From assembly GCA_902514225.1 (NCBI GenBank), contig CABXPN010000006.1, positions 1-47,665 of the forward strand: a stretch of DNA of 47,665 bases. The letters are read 5' to 3'. The stretch comes from an uncultured Bacteroidota bacterium. Lineage in GTDB: Bacteria; Bacteroidota; Bacteroidia; Flavobacteriales; BACL11. The notes beneath the pieces are model-generated. The model worked only from the letters and a program-made list of their open reading frames with translations. It was not told the origin of the DNA and ran no database searches. Made by a program: the position numbers and the translations under genes. Positions 35,345-42,165 of this stretch are shown here, one piece after another. How positions within the stretch are numbered: position 1 is the stretch's first letter; each line of letters begins with the position of its first letter.

Positions 35345-35797
35345 ATCCACCTCTTTAGGGAGAAATTGGTTTACGTCTCCACCATTTTTAATAACATCAC
35401 GTATGATAGTAGAGGATATATGAGAGATTTCTGGTGGAGTAATAATAAAAACAGTTTCTATTTCTGGGTTTAGGTTTTTGTTGGTTTGTGCAATGTTTCT
35501 TTCATACTTAAAATCATGAGAATCTCTTAATCCTCTAATAATGTATTTTGCATTAACTCTGCCACAAAAATCTACTGTAAGTCCTTCATATTTTTCTGTT
35601 TCGATTTTCGGATTATTTTTATAAATACTATTAATCCAATTTTCTCTTTCCTCAATCGAAAAATATTCATCTTTTTCAGAATTTATTCCGATAGCAATAA
35701 TTATTTTATCAAATAGAGGAAGTGATCTATCCACAACAGATTTATGACCTAAAGTAAAAGGAGAAAAAGAACCCGGAAAAATTGCAGTTTTATTCAT
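35339..35797 (-). CDS. coaD: Phosphopantetheine adenylyltransferase
   Basis: A 152-residue nucleotidyltransferase catalysing the fourth step of coenzyme A synthesis (4'-phosphopantetheine + ATP to dephospho-CoA + PPi). The family motif TxGH is present in 'FPGSFSPFTLGHKSVVDR' (Thr15, His18), the binding segment 'YIIRGLRDSHDFKYE' and the C-terminal 'HISSTIIRDVIKNGGDVNQFLP' are standard. Residue 12, usually Asp in 'GTFDP/GSFDP', is Ser here. It is the last gene of the minus-strand group 38850-35339, 17 bases behind rsmD. A degraded duplicate of its 3' end lies further downstream. Confidence 0.94.
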   Translation of the reverse strand: MNKTAIFPGSFSPFTLGHKSVVDRSLPLFDKIIIAIGINSEKDEYFSIEERENWINSIYKNNPKIETEKYEGLTVDFCGRVNAKYIIRGLRDSHDFKYERNIAQTNKNLNPEIETVFIITPPEISHISSTIIRDVIKNGGDVNQFLPKEVDL

Positions 35798-35814
35798 TTT
35801 TCAAAAATAAGAAA

Positions 35815-36339
35815 TTAAAATGAGAAAATACTAAAATGTACGGTTCCGTATTTTCTGAGTTCAACATTTTCATCTTCAAAAGAGGTTTTGTTGTCATGTT
35901 CTATTATTAAACAACCATCTTTTTTTATCAGATTTTTTTTGATAACAATATCTTTCAATTTCTGATATTTATCAAAACTATAAGGAGGATCGGCAAAAAT
36001 AAAATTGAATTGTTTATCGCATTTTTCTAGATATTTAATGCAATCAGAATTTATAGTAGTTATATTAAAAACTAATTCGGTTTTTATTTTATCAATAAAA
36101 TTTATGCAGTTGTTATTATTATCTACACAACTGCAATGTTCTACTCCTCTTGATGAAAACTCAAAAGATATATTTCCTGTACCAGAAAACAAATCTAATA
36201 CATTTTTGGAATCAAAAAAATATCTGTTTTCCAGAATATTAAAAAGAGATTCTTTAGCTCTGTCAGTAGTTGGTCTTACTGGTAAATTATCAGGAGCAAT
36301 GATTCTTTTACTTTTATATTTCCCGCTTACTATACGCAC
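35815..36339 (-). CDS. rsmD: 16S rRNA (guanine966-N2)-methyltransferase RsmD
   Basis: A 174-residue class I SAM-dependent methyltransferase: 'MRIVSGKYKSKRIIAPDNLPVRPTTDRAKESLFNIL' at the N-terminus, SAM-binding 'VLDLFSGTGNISFEFSSRG', and the catalytic 'NFIFADPPYSFD' (DPPY) for exocyclic amine methylation. It modifies G966 of 16S rRNA in the assembled small subunit. It overlaps DUF3822 by 10 bases and precedes coaD; the rsmD-coaD pair is widespread in bacteria. Confidence 0.95.
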   Translation of the reverse strand: MRIVSGKYKSKRIIAPDNLPVRPTTDRAKESLFNILENRYFFDSKNVLDLFSGTGNISFEFSSRGVEHCSCVDNNNNCINFIDKIKTELVFNITTINSDCIKYLEKCDKQFNFIFADPPYSFDKYQKLKDIVIKKNLIKKDGCLIIEHDNKTSFEDENVELRKYGTVHFSIFSF

Positions 36340-37160
36340 AATAACTGGCTGAAAAGTGCATAATATTGATGAGAAGAAACATTCTTAAGTTCCTGAGAGA
36401 AAGATAAGTTATTGCTGACTTCTCCAAACCTAACATTTCTGATATAATCGTATAAAAGTGAATATTTCTCATCTCCTTTATTAATGTTTCCAAGTAAATA
36501 AAGTTGGTTTTTATCTGGATTTAAATCTAGCTGACCGTAAGTAAATAAGGTGTAATATAAAATATCAGTTTCATTTTGAACATCAAAAGTATTATTGAAA
36601 ATAAGAGTTTCATTTTTAAGTGCAATTATCTCCACTTCTTTGTTGTTTACTATCAGGAATAAATTCGTTTCATCTGATTTTCCGTACTCTTTTATCAGTT
36701 CTGAAATAGAAATTGTACTACTATTTTTCTCCTTTATATTTGTTTGTATCTGATTAATAATGTTTGAAATATTCTCATCAACTTTATAAAGTAATGTAGA
36801 ATCATTAATATGTATCTGATCGGTTTTTATAACTCCATTTTCCTCTGAAACAAAATCAATATATTTTTTCTTTTCAGAAGAGTTATATAAAGAGTTTGGA
36901 ATAATTGTTGTCGGAAAGTTTGTATAAGAAACAGAAGAGCTTGAAAAGTTATTTTTTAAGATTTCTTCTTTATTGATAATATCAACTATATCGGGATTTG
37001 TTATACTTTTAAATGCAATGTATTTTAGAGTTTCGGTATCAAGAAGACAATATCTTAAATTATAAGGAGAAACCTCTACTGAAAGATGAAGTGTTTCGGT
37101 ATTTTGGATGTCAAGATCTGAAAAACCAAGAGAGATATTTTTATTCTCCCCAGTTTCCAT
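36330..37160 (-). CDS. DUF3822 family protein
   Basis: A 276-residue soluble protein matching the Bacteroidota family DUF3822: 'LHLSVEVSPYNLRYCLLDTETLKYIAF' near the start, a middle 'LFLIVNNKEVEIIALKNETLIFNNTFDVQNETDILYYTLFTYGQLDLNPDKNQLYLLG', and a C-terminal 'LSFSQELKNVSSHQYYALFSQLLC'. The fold looks actin/ribonuclease H-like (a guess from the strand pattern); function is unknown. It overlaps rsmD by 10 bases and the upstream coiled-coil gene by 20 bases, an arrangement conserved in Flavobacteriia. Confidence 0.85.
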   Translation of the reverse strand: METGENKNISLGFSDLDIQNTETLHLSVEVSPYNLRYCLLDTETLKYIAFKSITNPDIVDIINKEEILKNNFSSSSVSYTNFPTTIIPNSLYNSSEKKKYIDFVSEENGVIKTDQIHINDSTLLYKVDENISNIINQIQTNIKEKNSSTISISELIKEYGKSDETNLFLIVNNKEVEIIALKNETLIFNNTFDVQNETDILYYTLFTYGQLDLNPDKNQLYLLGNINKGDEKYSLLYDYIRNVRFGEVSNNLSFSQELKNVSSHQYYALFSQLLCV

Positions 37161-38850
37161 TTGTTATTGTTTTGTCCAAAGAACCAACCTGAATTAACTC
37201 TCCCTCTCCATTTCTTCTTAGTATTTTTTGTTCTTCATCCATTCCAGAAAAAACATCATCATAAGACGCAGAGATAACAAAATAATACCTATCAATTTCA
37301 CCTTGAGCTTGTTCCATTAAATTAGGGTGAGTTTCTTTTGCCTCAAATGTATATGTTAAGTTTGTATGAGGAATTTCTGTTAACTCATCCAAATCTAATT
37401 CTATTCCTTCAGTTCTGTTTTTCATGTATATTTCATCAAAAATAACTTCAGAAACATTTCTGATTGTTACAGTAATTAATCCTCTAGCAAATCCTTCTTC
37501 TTCTGTTAAATCTCTCCATTTTCCACCAGAGTTTAGATAATTCTGATTTACTCTTTCTAACATTTCTGCATCCATGGATTGTTCTACCAAGAAATCAGCT
37601 TTTAGTTGTGCTTTTTTCCATTCTTTTGGTAATGTTGGTGTTGTGTAATTTCCTTTTTTAAGTGTTGTTACAATTTTTATTTCTTCATTAATTGTAAAAT
37701 AACTTAATGACTCAAAATTTGATGTTTGTTTATTTTGAGTAAATGCAAATTCTTGCATTGAGTTTACATCTTTTATTGCTTGTATATTTTTTTCTAAAAG
37801 GGTAATTAATAAATTTCTAGATTCAATCTCCGTTTCGGAGTCTGAGATGTTTTTATTACAAGTGTTTACAATTGTTGTATTTACATTTTCTGTACTGTCC
37901 AGAGAATTAATAATAGAATAAATAATTCCTTTTCTTCCTTTAAGTTTTTTTCCTTTAGCTTCTTTTTCTTTTGCTTTCCCTTTTACTTTAGCAATTAATT
38001 CATCACCAATAGTTTCTGTATAAGTAGCTCTTTGGTTTTGTGCTGCTCTAATTAAACCTTCTGCATTGGATATTTTTTCTTTTTCTTCAGAGATAACAGA
38101 TTTTAAAGATGCAATTTCTTTCTTATTCGTTTTTATTGAAGATTCAAGTGAAGAAGTAGAGATTTTTGTATTTGTATCTAAATCAAAGATGAAATTAAAA
38201 TTGTTGTTGATTGATCTATGAGTTTCTTTTAAACCAATCTTACTTTTTAAGTCAGAAGAATACGAGTTGAAATCAGATTTAAAACTAGTATAATTTTTCT
38301 GATTTTTATATAGTTTCGAAATGTTTGACAATGTAGCTACATTAATTTTAAAGCTATTATTTCTTGTTGAATTATGTTTTGTGTCAAAAGCTAATTCGTG
38401 TGCTTTGTAATAACTTACAGAAATATAACCTTTACTTATTTTTTGACTTTCAGAAAGAGTTGTCCATTCACCACCCATTTCTGCATATATTCTTTTTGCT
38501 TCTGCTTTTGGATCAATCTTATCTTTTAATAGACGTCTTTGTATACTTTTCCATTTTCCCATATCAGAAGGAATAGAATCTTCTTCTGCTTTTTCTGAGT
38601 TTACAAATTCAATATTTGTATTAAATAAAAAATCTGTTAATGAATCAGGACTATTAGTATAGTGTCCTTTTTGTCTTTTATATTCAAGCTGAATTTCTCT
38701 TAAATCTTTTAGTCTTTGTATGTTTTCAGATTTTCTTTTGTCCATCTGTTCTCTTACCTGAATTTCGTTTGTTATATTTCCGTAAAGTCCGAAATATGCA
38801 AGTAGAATAATTCCAACCCAAAGAGTAGCTTTAATTAAAGTAGATTTCAT
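37141..38850 (-). CDS. Membrane-anchored coiled-coil protein with an internal duplication
   Basis: A 569-residue protein starting at ATG 38850 ('MKSTLIKATLWVGIILLAYFGLYG'). The longer frame's ATG at 38874 lies inside the -7 promoter box, so it cannot be the start. One N-terminal membrane helix (about 7-24) is followed by 'LREIQLEYKRQKGHYTNSPDSLTDFL', which recalls pilin-like or export-associated proteins of Bacteroidota. Two ~110-residue copies of one unit ('GKWKSIQ...GGEWTTLSE...ISKGYISVSYY...FD' and 'KEWKKAQ...GGKWRDLTE...FARGLITVTIR...FD') flank a Lys/Glu-rich coiled coil (about 230-365). The protein ends 'VGSLDKTITNGNWGE'. No function is known to me; co-transcription with DUF3822 suggests a common task. 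Confidence 0.7.
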   Translation of the reverse strand: MKSTLIKATLWVGIILLAYFGLYGNITNEIQVREQMDKRKSENIQRLKDLREIQLEYKRQKGHYTNSPDSLTDFLFNTNIEFVNSEKAEEDSIPSDMGKWKSIQRRLLKDKIDPKAEAKRIYAEMGGEWTTLSESQKISKGYISVSYYKAHELAFDTKHNSTRNNSFKINVATLSNISKLYKNQKNYTSFKSDFNSYSSDLKSKIGLKETHRSINNNFNFIFDLDTNTKISTSSLESSIKTNKKEIASLKSVISEEKEKISNAEGLIRAAQNQRATYTETIGDELIAKVKGKAKEKEAKGKKLKGRKGIIYSIINSLDSTENVNTTIVNTCNKNISDSETEIESRNLLITLLEKNIQAIKDVNSMQEFAFTQNKQTSNFESLSYFTINEEIKIVTTLKKGNYTTPTLPKEWKKAQLKADFLVEQSMDAEMLERVNQNYLNSGGKWRDLTEEEGFARGLITVTIRNVSEVIFDEIYMKNRTEGIELDLDELTEIPHTNLTYTFEAKETHPNLMEQAQGEIDRYYFVISASYDDVFSGMDEEQKILRRNGEGELIQVGSLDKTITNGNWGE

Positions 38851-38871
38851 TAAGTTTAATTTTTGTTTTGG

Positions 38872-38879
38872 CAAATCTA
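38872..38879 (-). promoter_or_regulatory. Promoter box of the coiled-coil-DUF3822-rsmD-coaD operon
   Basis: TAGATTTG (TAnnTTTG) followed by CC on the minus strand. It overlaps the ATG of the longest frame (38874) and so decides for the start at 38850, leaving a leader of roughly 15 bases. Confidence 0.6.
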
Positions 38880-38932
38880 CAATTTTTAATAAAAATAAGA
38901 GAATTTATATTTACTTTGTAAAAAAATATTTA

Positions 38933-39484
38933 ATGAAAAGATTATTTGCGAAATTATTATTTTGGTTTATGGGGTGGAAGGTAGTAGGGAAAACAAATTG
39001 GCCAAATAAATGTTTGGTTATAGCAGCTCCCCATACGTCAAATTGGGATTTTCTGATAGGAAGATGTTTTGCATATATTATAGGGATAATTCCCAAATAT
39101 CTCATTAAGAGTGAGTTGTTTTTACCTATCTTGGGGACCTTTTTCAGGTGGAATGGAGGAATTCCTGTTTACAGAAATGTAAAAAATGATGTTGTAAATC
39201 AGATTACGGAACTATATAACTCAAAAGAAAAATTTGTTTTAGGTATATCTCCTGAAGGAACAAGATCAAAAGTAGATAGATGGAAAACTGGTTTTTATCA
39301 TATAGCTGTAAATTCTAAAATACCATTGCTTCTTCTAAAAATGGATTATGAAAATAAAGAAATGGGTGTAATTTCTGAATTCTATCCTACAGGAAACATT
39401 ATAGAGGACCTTGATTTTATTCAAAGTAAGTTTAAAGATATAAAAGGTAAAATACCTGAAAATTATAATCCTAAGATTCATTAA
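38933..39484 (+). CDS. 1-acyl-glycerol-3-phosphate acyltransferase-like protein (PlsC family)
   Basis: A 183-residue acyltransferase with the catalytic H-x4-D motif His34-TSNW-Asp39 in 'AAPHTSNWDFLIGR', the glycerophosphate-binding 'WNGGIPVYR' and 'SPEGTRSKVDRWKTGFYHIA' (EGTR) blocks, and 'KIPLLLLKMDYENKEMGV' after them. The short length and 'HTSNWD' form fit the small LPLAT group common in Bacteroidota. It transfers acyl chains to lysophosphatidate or a related lipid at the inner membrane. It stands alone, divergent from the coiled-coil operon, 82 bases away. Confidence 0.88.
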   Translation: MKRLFAKLLFWFMGWKVVGKTNWPNKCLVIAAPHTSNWDFLIGRCFAYIIGIIPKYLIKSELFLPILGTFFRWNGGIPVYRNVKNDVVNQITELYNSKEKFVLGISPEGTRSKVDRWKTGFYHIAVNSKIPLLLLKMDYENKEMGVISEFYPTGNIIEDLDFIQSKFKDIKGKIPENYNPKIH

Positions 39485-39535
39485 ATGGATTATTGGAATA
39501 AAGTTCCTATGTTCAGATTAACTTAAATTAAATTG

Positions 39536-39543
39536 TACTTTTG
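39536..39543 (+). promoter_or_regulatory. Promoter box of pdxH
   Basis: TACTTTTG (TAnnTTTG), ending 9 bases before the ATG at 39553. It overlaps a TTG at 39541 that would open a longer frame and so rules that start out. Confidence 0.6.
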
Positions 39544-39552
39544 TGGTTAATT

Positions 39553-40197
39553 ATGAGTATTGATAACATAAAAAATATCAGAGAAGATTTTAAGAAATCA
39601 AAGATTGATTTTAATAATTTACCCGACCATCCATTAGAATTGTTTAATGCTTGGTTTGAAATGGCCTTGGAAAATGATAAAGATAATGCTATTGCATTTG
39701 TACTTTCAACTATTTCTGATTTAAATATTCCATCTTCCAGAATAGTTTTATTGAGAGGTGTAAGTGAGAAAGGTTTTACATTTTTTACAAACTATACAAG
39801 CAGAAAAGCAAAAGATATTGAAAATAACGAAATGGTTTCTGCTAATTTTTATTGGGAAAAATTAGAAAAACAAGTCAGAATTACCGGAAAGGCTATTAAG
39901 ATATCTGCAAAAGAATCGGACGAATATTTTAGTGGAAGACCAAGAGAAAGTCAGCTTGGTTCTTGGGCGTCAAAACAATCATCTGTAATTAATTTGTATT
40001 ATAAACTAATGAATAAAGTTGATGAATTTGAAGGGATGTTTAAAGGTAAAAATGTAGAACGACCTTTACATTGGGGAGGTTATTGTATTCTTCCTGAGAG
40101 TGTTGAGTTCTGGCAGGGGAGACCTTTTAGGTTACACGACAGATTAATCTTTAAGAAAGAGAAAGATAATTGGAAAAAAGAAAGGTTAGCTCCTTAA
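39553..40197 (+). CDS. pdxH: Pyridoxamine 5'-phosphate oxidase
   Basis: A 214-residue FMN enzyme making pyridoxal 5'-phosphate from pyridoxine or pyridoxamine phosphate. Typical blocks: 'PLELFNAWFEMALEND', 'PSSRIVLLRGVSEKGFTFFTNYTSRKAKDIENN', 'ANFYWEKLEKQVRITGKAIK', 'YFSGRPRESQLGSWASKQS' and the C-terminal 'PESVEFWQGRPFRLHDRLIF...WKKERLAP'. Start chosen at ATG 39553 because the frame upstream runs through the promoter box. Monocistronic, convergent with the THX gene. Confidence 0.96.
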   Translation: MSIDNIKNIREDFKKSKIDFNNLPDHPLELFNAWFEMALENDKDNAIAFVLSTISDLNIPSSRIVLLRGVSEKGFTFFTNYTSRKAKDIENNEMVSANFYWEKLEKQVRITGKAIKISAKESDEYFSGRPRESQLGSWASKQSSVINLYYKLMNKVDEFEGMFKGKNVERPLHWGGYCILPESVEFWQGRPFRLHDRLIFKKEKDNWKKERLAP

Positions 40198-40209
40198 GAA
40201 CTAACCTTT
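40181..40209 (-). terminator. Hairpin terminator for the THX gene, inside the pdxH 3' end
   Basis: AAAGGTTAG (40181-40189) pairs with CTAACCTTT (40201-40209) around an 11-base loop. Read on the minus strand the stem ends in CTTTCTTTTTTCC, a fair U-tract, downstream of the THX stop. On the plus strand it has no U-tract. It overlaps the last pdxH codons. Confidence 0.5.
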
Positions 40210-40229
40210 AAATCTTTATCGGATAATAA

Positions 40230-40439
40230 TCAACTATCTTTTTGTAGTTTTCTTACTGCAGCTTTCTTTTTAGGAGATGCCTTTTTTGCAGTAGTTTTCT
40301 TTACTGCTGTTTCTTTAGTCTCCTCCTTCTTTACTGCTTTTGCTATAAATTTTTCAGTTTCTGCTTTCTTTAGTCTTTTTTTACCATAAGAACCTGCAAA
40401 TCTTTTTCCTTTCTTTGTTTTTATATCACCTCTTCCCAT
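40230..40439 (-). CDS. 30S ribosomal protein THX
   Basis: A 69-residue, very basic protein. Residues 1-22 ('MGRGDIKTKKGKRFAGSYGKKR') match the THX signature, which forms a small rod bound in the head of the 30S subunit in Thermus and in Bacteroidota. The rest is a Lys/Ala/Thr tail with 'KKTTAKKASPKKKAA', like a histone H1 tail, longer than the ~26-residue Thermus protein; such tails are frequent in Bacteroidota. It has its own promoter 22 bases upstream and a hairpin terminator after it. Confidence 0.88.
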   Translation of the reverse strand: MGRGDIKTKKGKRFAGSYGKKRLKKAETEKFIAKAVKKEETKETAVKKTTAKKASPKKKAAVRKLQKDS

Positions 40440-40461
40440 TTTAATATTTTTTAATGAGTAG

Positions 40462-40469
40462 CAAATATA
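40462..40469 (-). promoter_or_regulatory. Promoter box of the THX gene
   Basis: TATATTTG followed by C on the minus strand, 22 bases before the ATG at 40439 and just downstream of the trmH-family stop. Confidence 0.55.
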
Positions 40470-40479
40470 TAAATTTTAT

Positions 40480-41163
40480 TTATTTAATTTCTGATAAAAA
40501 TTGTTCTTCTATTTGAGATGAAGATTTTATTGTGTTTCTGAGCCAATTAAGAAGAATGTCAGATTTTCCCATCTCTTTAATCCTCCAATTATTTGTTTCT
40601 TTTCGTAGTTTACTACTTAAGTTTTGGCAGCAAATTGCAGCAGAAACAGAAATATTTAAACTTTCAGTAAATCCATACATTTCAATTTTCATTTTTTTGT
40701 CGGCCAACTTTAATGCTTTTTCTGAAAGTCCAGTTAATTCTGTTCCCATTAATACAGCTATTTTATTGTCAGAAAATTTTATTTCTTCCAAAGTAATGTC
40801 TGGGTTATGAGGAGTTGTTGCTATAATAGTATATCCTTCTTTTTTTAGTTTGTTAATGCAGTTTTCAGTATTGTCCTCTTCAGAATTATGTCTGATTACA
40901 TTAATCCATTTTCCAGCTCCTAATGATACCGTTTTATCTTTTTCGAAAGAGTTTTTATTCTCAATTATATGTATATCTTGTATTCCGAAACAATCTGCAG
41001 AACGCATAGCTGCACTTATGTTTCTGGACTGAAAAACATCTTCTAAAACCAATGTAATTTTCCTTGTTCTGTCTTTAATTTTATTTTTAAAAAGTTCTAA
41101 TCTTTCATCCGTAACAAAATTACTTAGGTGTTGTATTAACTTTTGTTTTACGACACTGTCCAT
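40480..41163 (-). CDS. TrmH-family RNA 2'-O-methyltransferase (SPOUT)
   Basis: A 227-residue SpoU/TrmH methyltransferase: motif 1 'NISAAMRSADCFGIQDIHIIEN', motif 2 'IAVLMGTELTGLSEKAL' and motif 3 'IEMYGFTESLNISVSAAICC'. The N-terminal 'RLELFKNKIKDRTRKITLVLEDVFQSRN' resembles TrmH, which makes Gm18 in tRNA, so that is the likeliest target; another RNA cannot be excluded. It overlaps the fmt 3' end by 16 bases and is translated from the same mRNA. Confidence 0.88.
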   Translation of the reverse strand: MDSVVKQKLIQHLSNFVTDERLELFKNKIKDRTRKITLVLEDVFQSRNISAAMRSADCFGIQDIHIIENKNSFEKDKTVSLGAGKWINVIRHNSEEDNTENCINKLKKEGYTIIATTPHNPDITLEEIKFSDNKIAVLMGTELTGLSEKALKLADKKMKIEMYGFTESLNISVSAAICCQNLSSKLRKETNNWRIKEMGKSDILLNWLRNTIKSSSQIEEQFLSEIK

Positions 41164-42125
41164 GATTCATCTACTTTGTTTCCTAAAAGAAATTGAGAAA
41201 TATTTACTGCATTTTTACCAGCAATCTGAAGTTTTTCGATAAAAATACTCCCTTTTTTTAGATTTATTTTAAGGTAAGTTTTATTATCAGTTTCTATCTT
41301 TCCTATTTTATTATCTGTTTTTTCAGAAAACTTACTAAGCAATAATTTCGTTCTTATTTCTTTGTCATTAACTTGAAAGTTAAACCAAGCAGAAGGACAA
41401 ATGGACACTTCTTTTAATATTTCATTTTCTGATAAAATTGGAGAAAGCCCTCTAATTAAATTGTGAATTTCTTTTGCATTTATTTCCCAATTTATCTTTG
41501 ATAATTCTTTGGTTAATTTTGGAGCTTCACTTATTGCTAAATCAGAATTCTGAATAATTGTTTTAGTGATTTGATTTTCAATTTTATCAATTGTTTTTAA
41601 TAACAGATCTGAACCCTTTTCTCTTAGTAAATTATGAAGTTGTGCTGCTGTAGTTTCTCCAGATAAGCTCACTTTTTCTTGTTCTAAAATTTTACCACAA
41701 TCAATCTCTCCATCTATAAAAAATGTAGTTATTCCTGTTTCAGTTTCCCCATTTATTAAAACCCTGTTTATAGGAGCTGCACCTCTGTAATTTGGCAATA
41801 AAGAAGTATGTAAATTTATTGTGCCCATTTTCGGTATTTGCCAAATTTCTTTAGGTAACATCCTAAAAGCAACTACAACAAAAAGATTAGCATCTATTGA
41901 TTTTAATTCAGATATAAATGTTTCATCTTTTAATGAAAATGGTGTTAAGACATTTATCCCTAATTCATTTGCTTTTACTTTAACTGCTGTTGGAATTATT
42001 TTTTTTCCTCTACCTTTTTGTTTGTCAGGAGCACTAACAACAGCTGATATTTCTATTCCTTTTTTATGTAAAAATTCCATATTAGAAGCTGCAAAAGCTG
42101 GGGTGCCAAAAAATACTATCTTCAT
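41148..42125 (-). CDS. fmt: Methionyl-tRNA formyltransferase
   Basis: A 325-residue enzyme that formylates initiator Met-tRNA with 10-formyl-THF. It starts 'MKIVFFGTPAFAASNMEFL'; the catalytic core has 'INLHTSLLPNYRGAAPINRVLINGETETGITTFFID' with the Asn-His-Asp triad (Asp in 'FIDGEIDCGKIL'), and a C-terminal OB domain with 'NLIRGLSPILSENEILKEVSICPSAWF'. Length is normal. The gene has its own promoter and is followed by a TrmH-family gene with a 16-base overlap. Confidence 0.96.
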   Translation of the reverse strand: MKIVFFGTPAFAASNMEFLHKKGIEISAVVSAPDKQKGRGKKIIPTAVKVKANELGINVLTPFSLKDETFISELKSIDANLFVVVAFRMLPKEIWQIPKMGTINLHTSLLPNYRGAAPINRVLINGETETGITTFFIDGEIDCGKILEQEKVSLSGETTAAQLHNLLREKGSDLLLKTIDKIENQITKTIIQNSDLAISEAPKLTKELSKINWEINAKEIHNLIRGLSPILSENEILKEVSICPSAWFNFQVNDKEIRTKLLLSKFSEKTDNKIGKIETDNKTYLKINLKKGSIFIEKLQIAGKNAVNISQFLLGNKVDESWTVS

Positions 42126-42142
42126 TCTATAATTTTATGTTA

Positions 42143-42150
42143 CAAATATA
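42143..42150 (-). promoter_or_regulatory. Promoter box of fmt
   Basis: TATATTTG on the minus strand, 17 bases before the ATG at 42125, in the 40-base gap after recQ. Confidence 0.55.
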
Positions 42151-42165
42151 ATGTTTGATGCTAAT

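Noticed and set aside
38851..38874. Longer start of the coiled-coil gene at 38874
   Set aside because: That ATG overlaps the -7 promoter box at 38872-38879, so it would not be transcribed.
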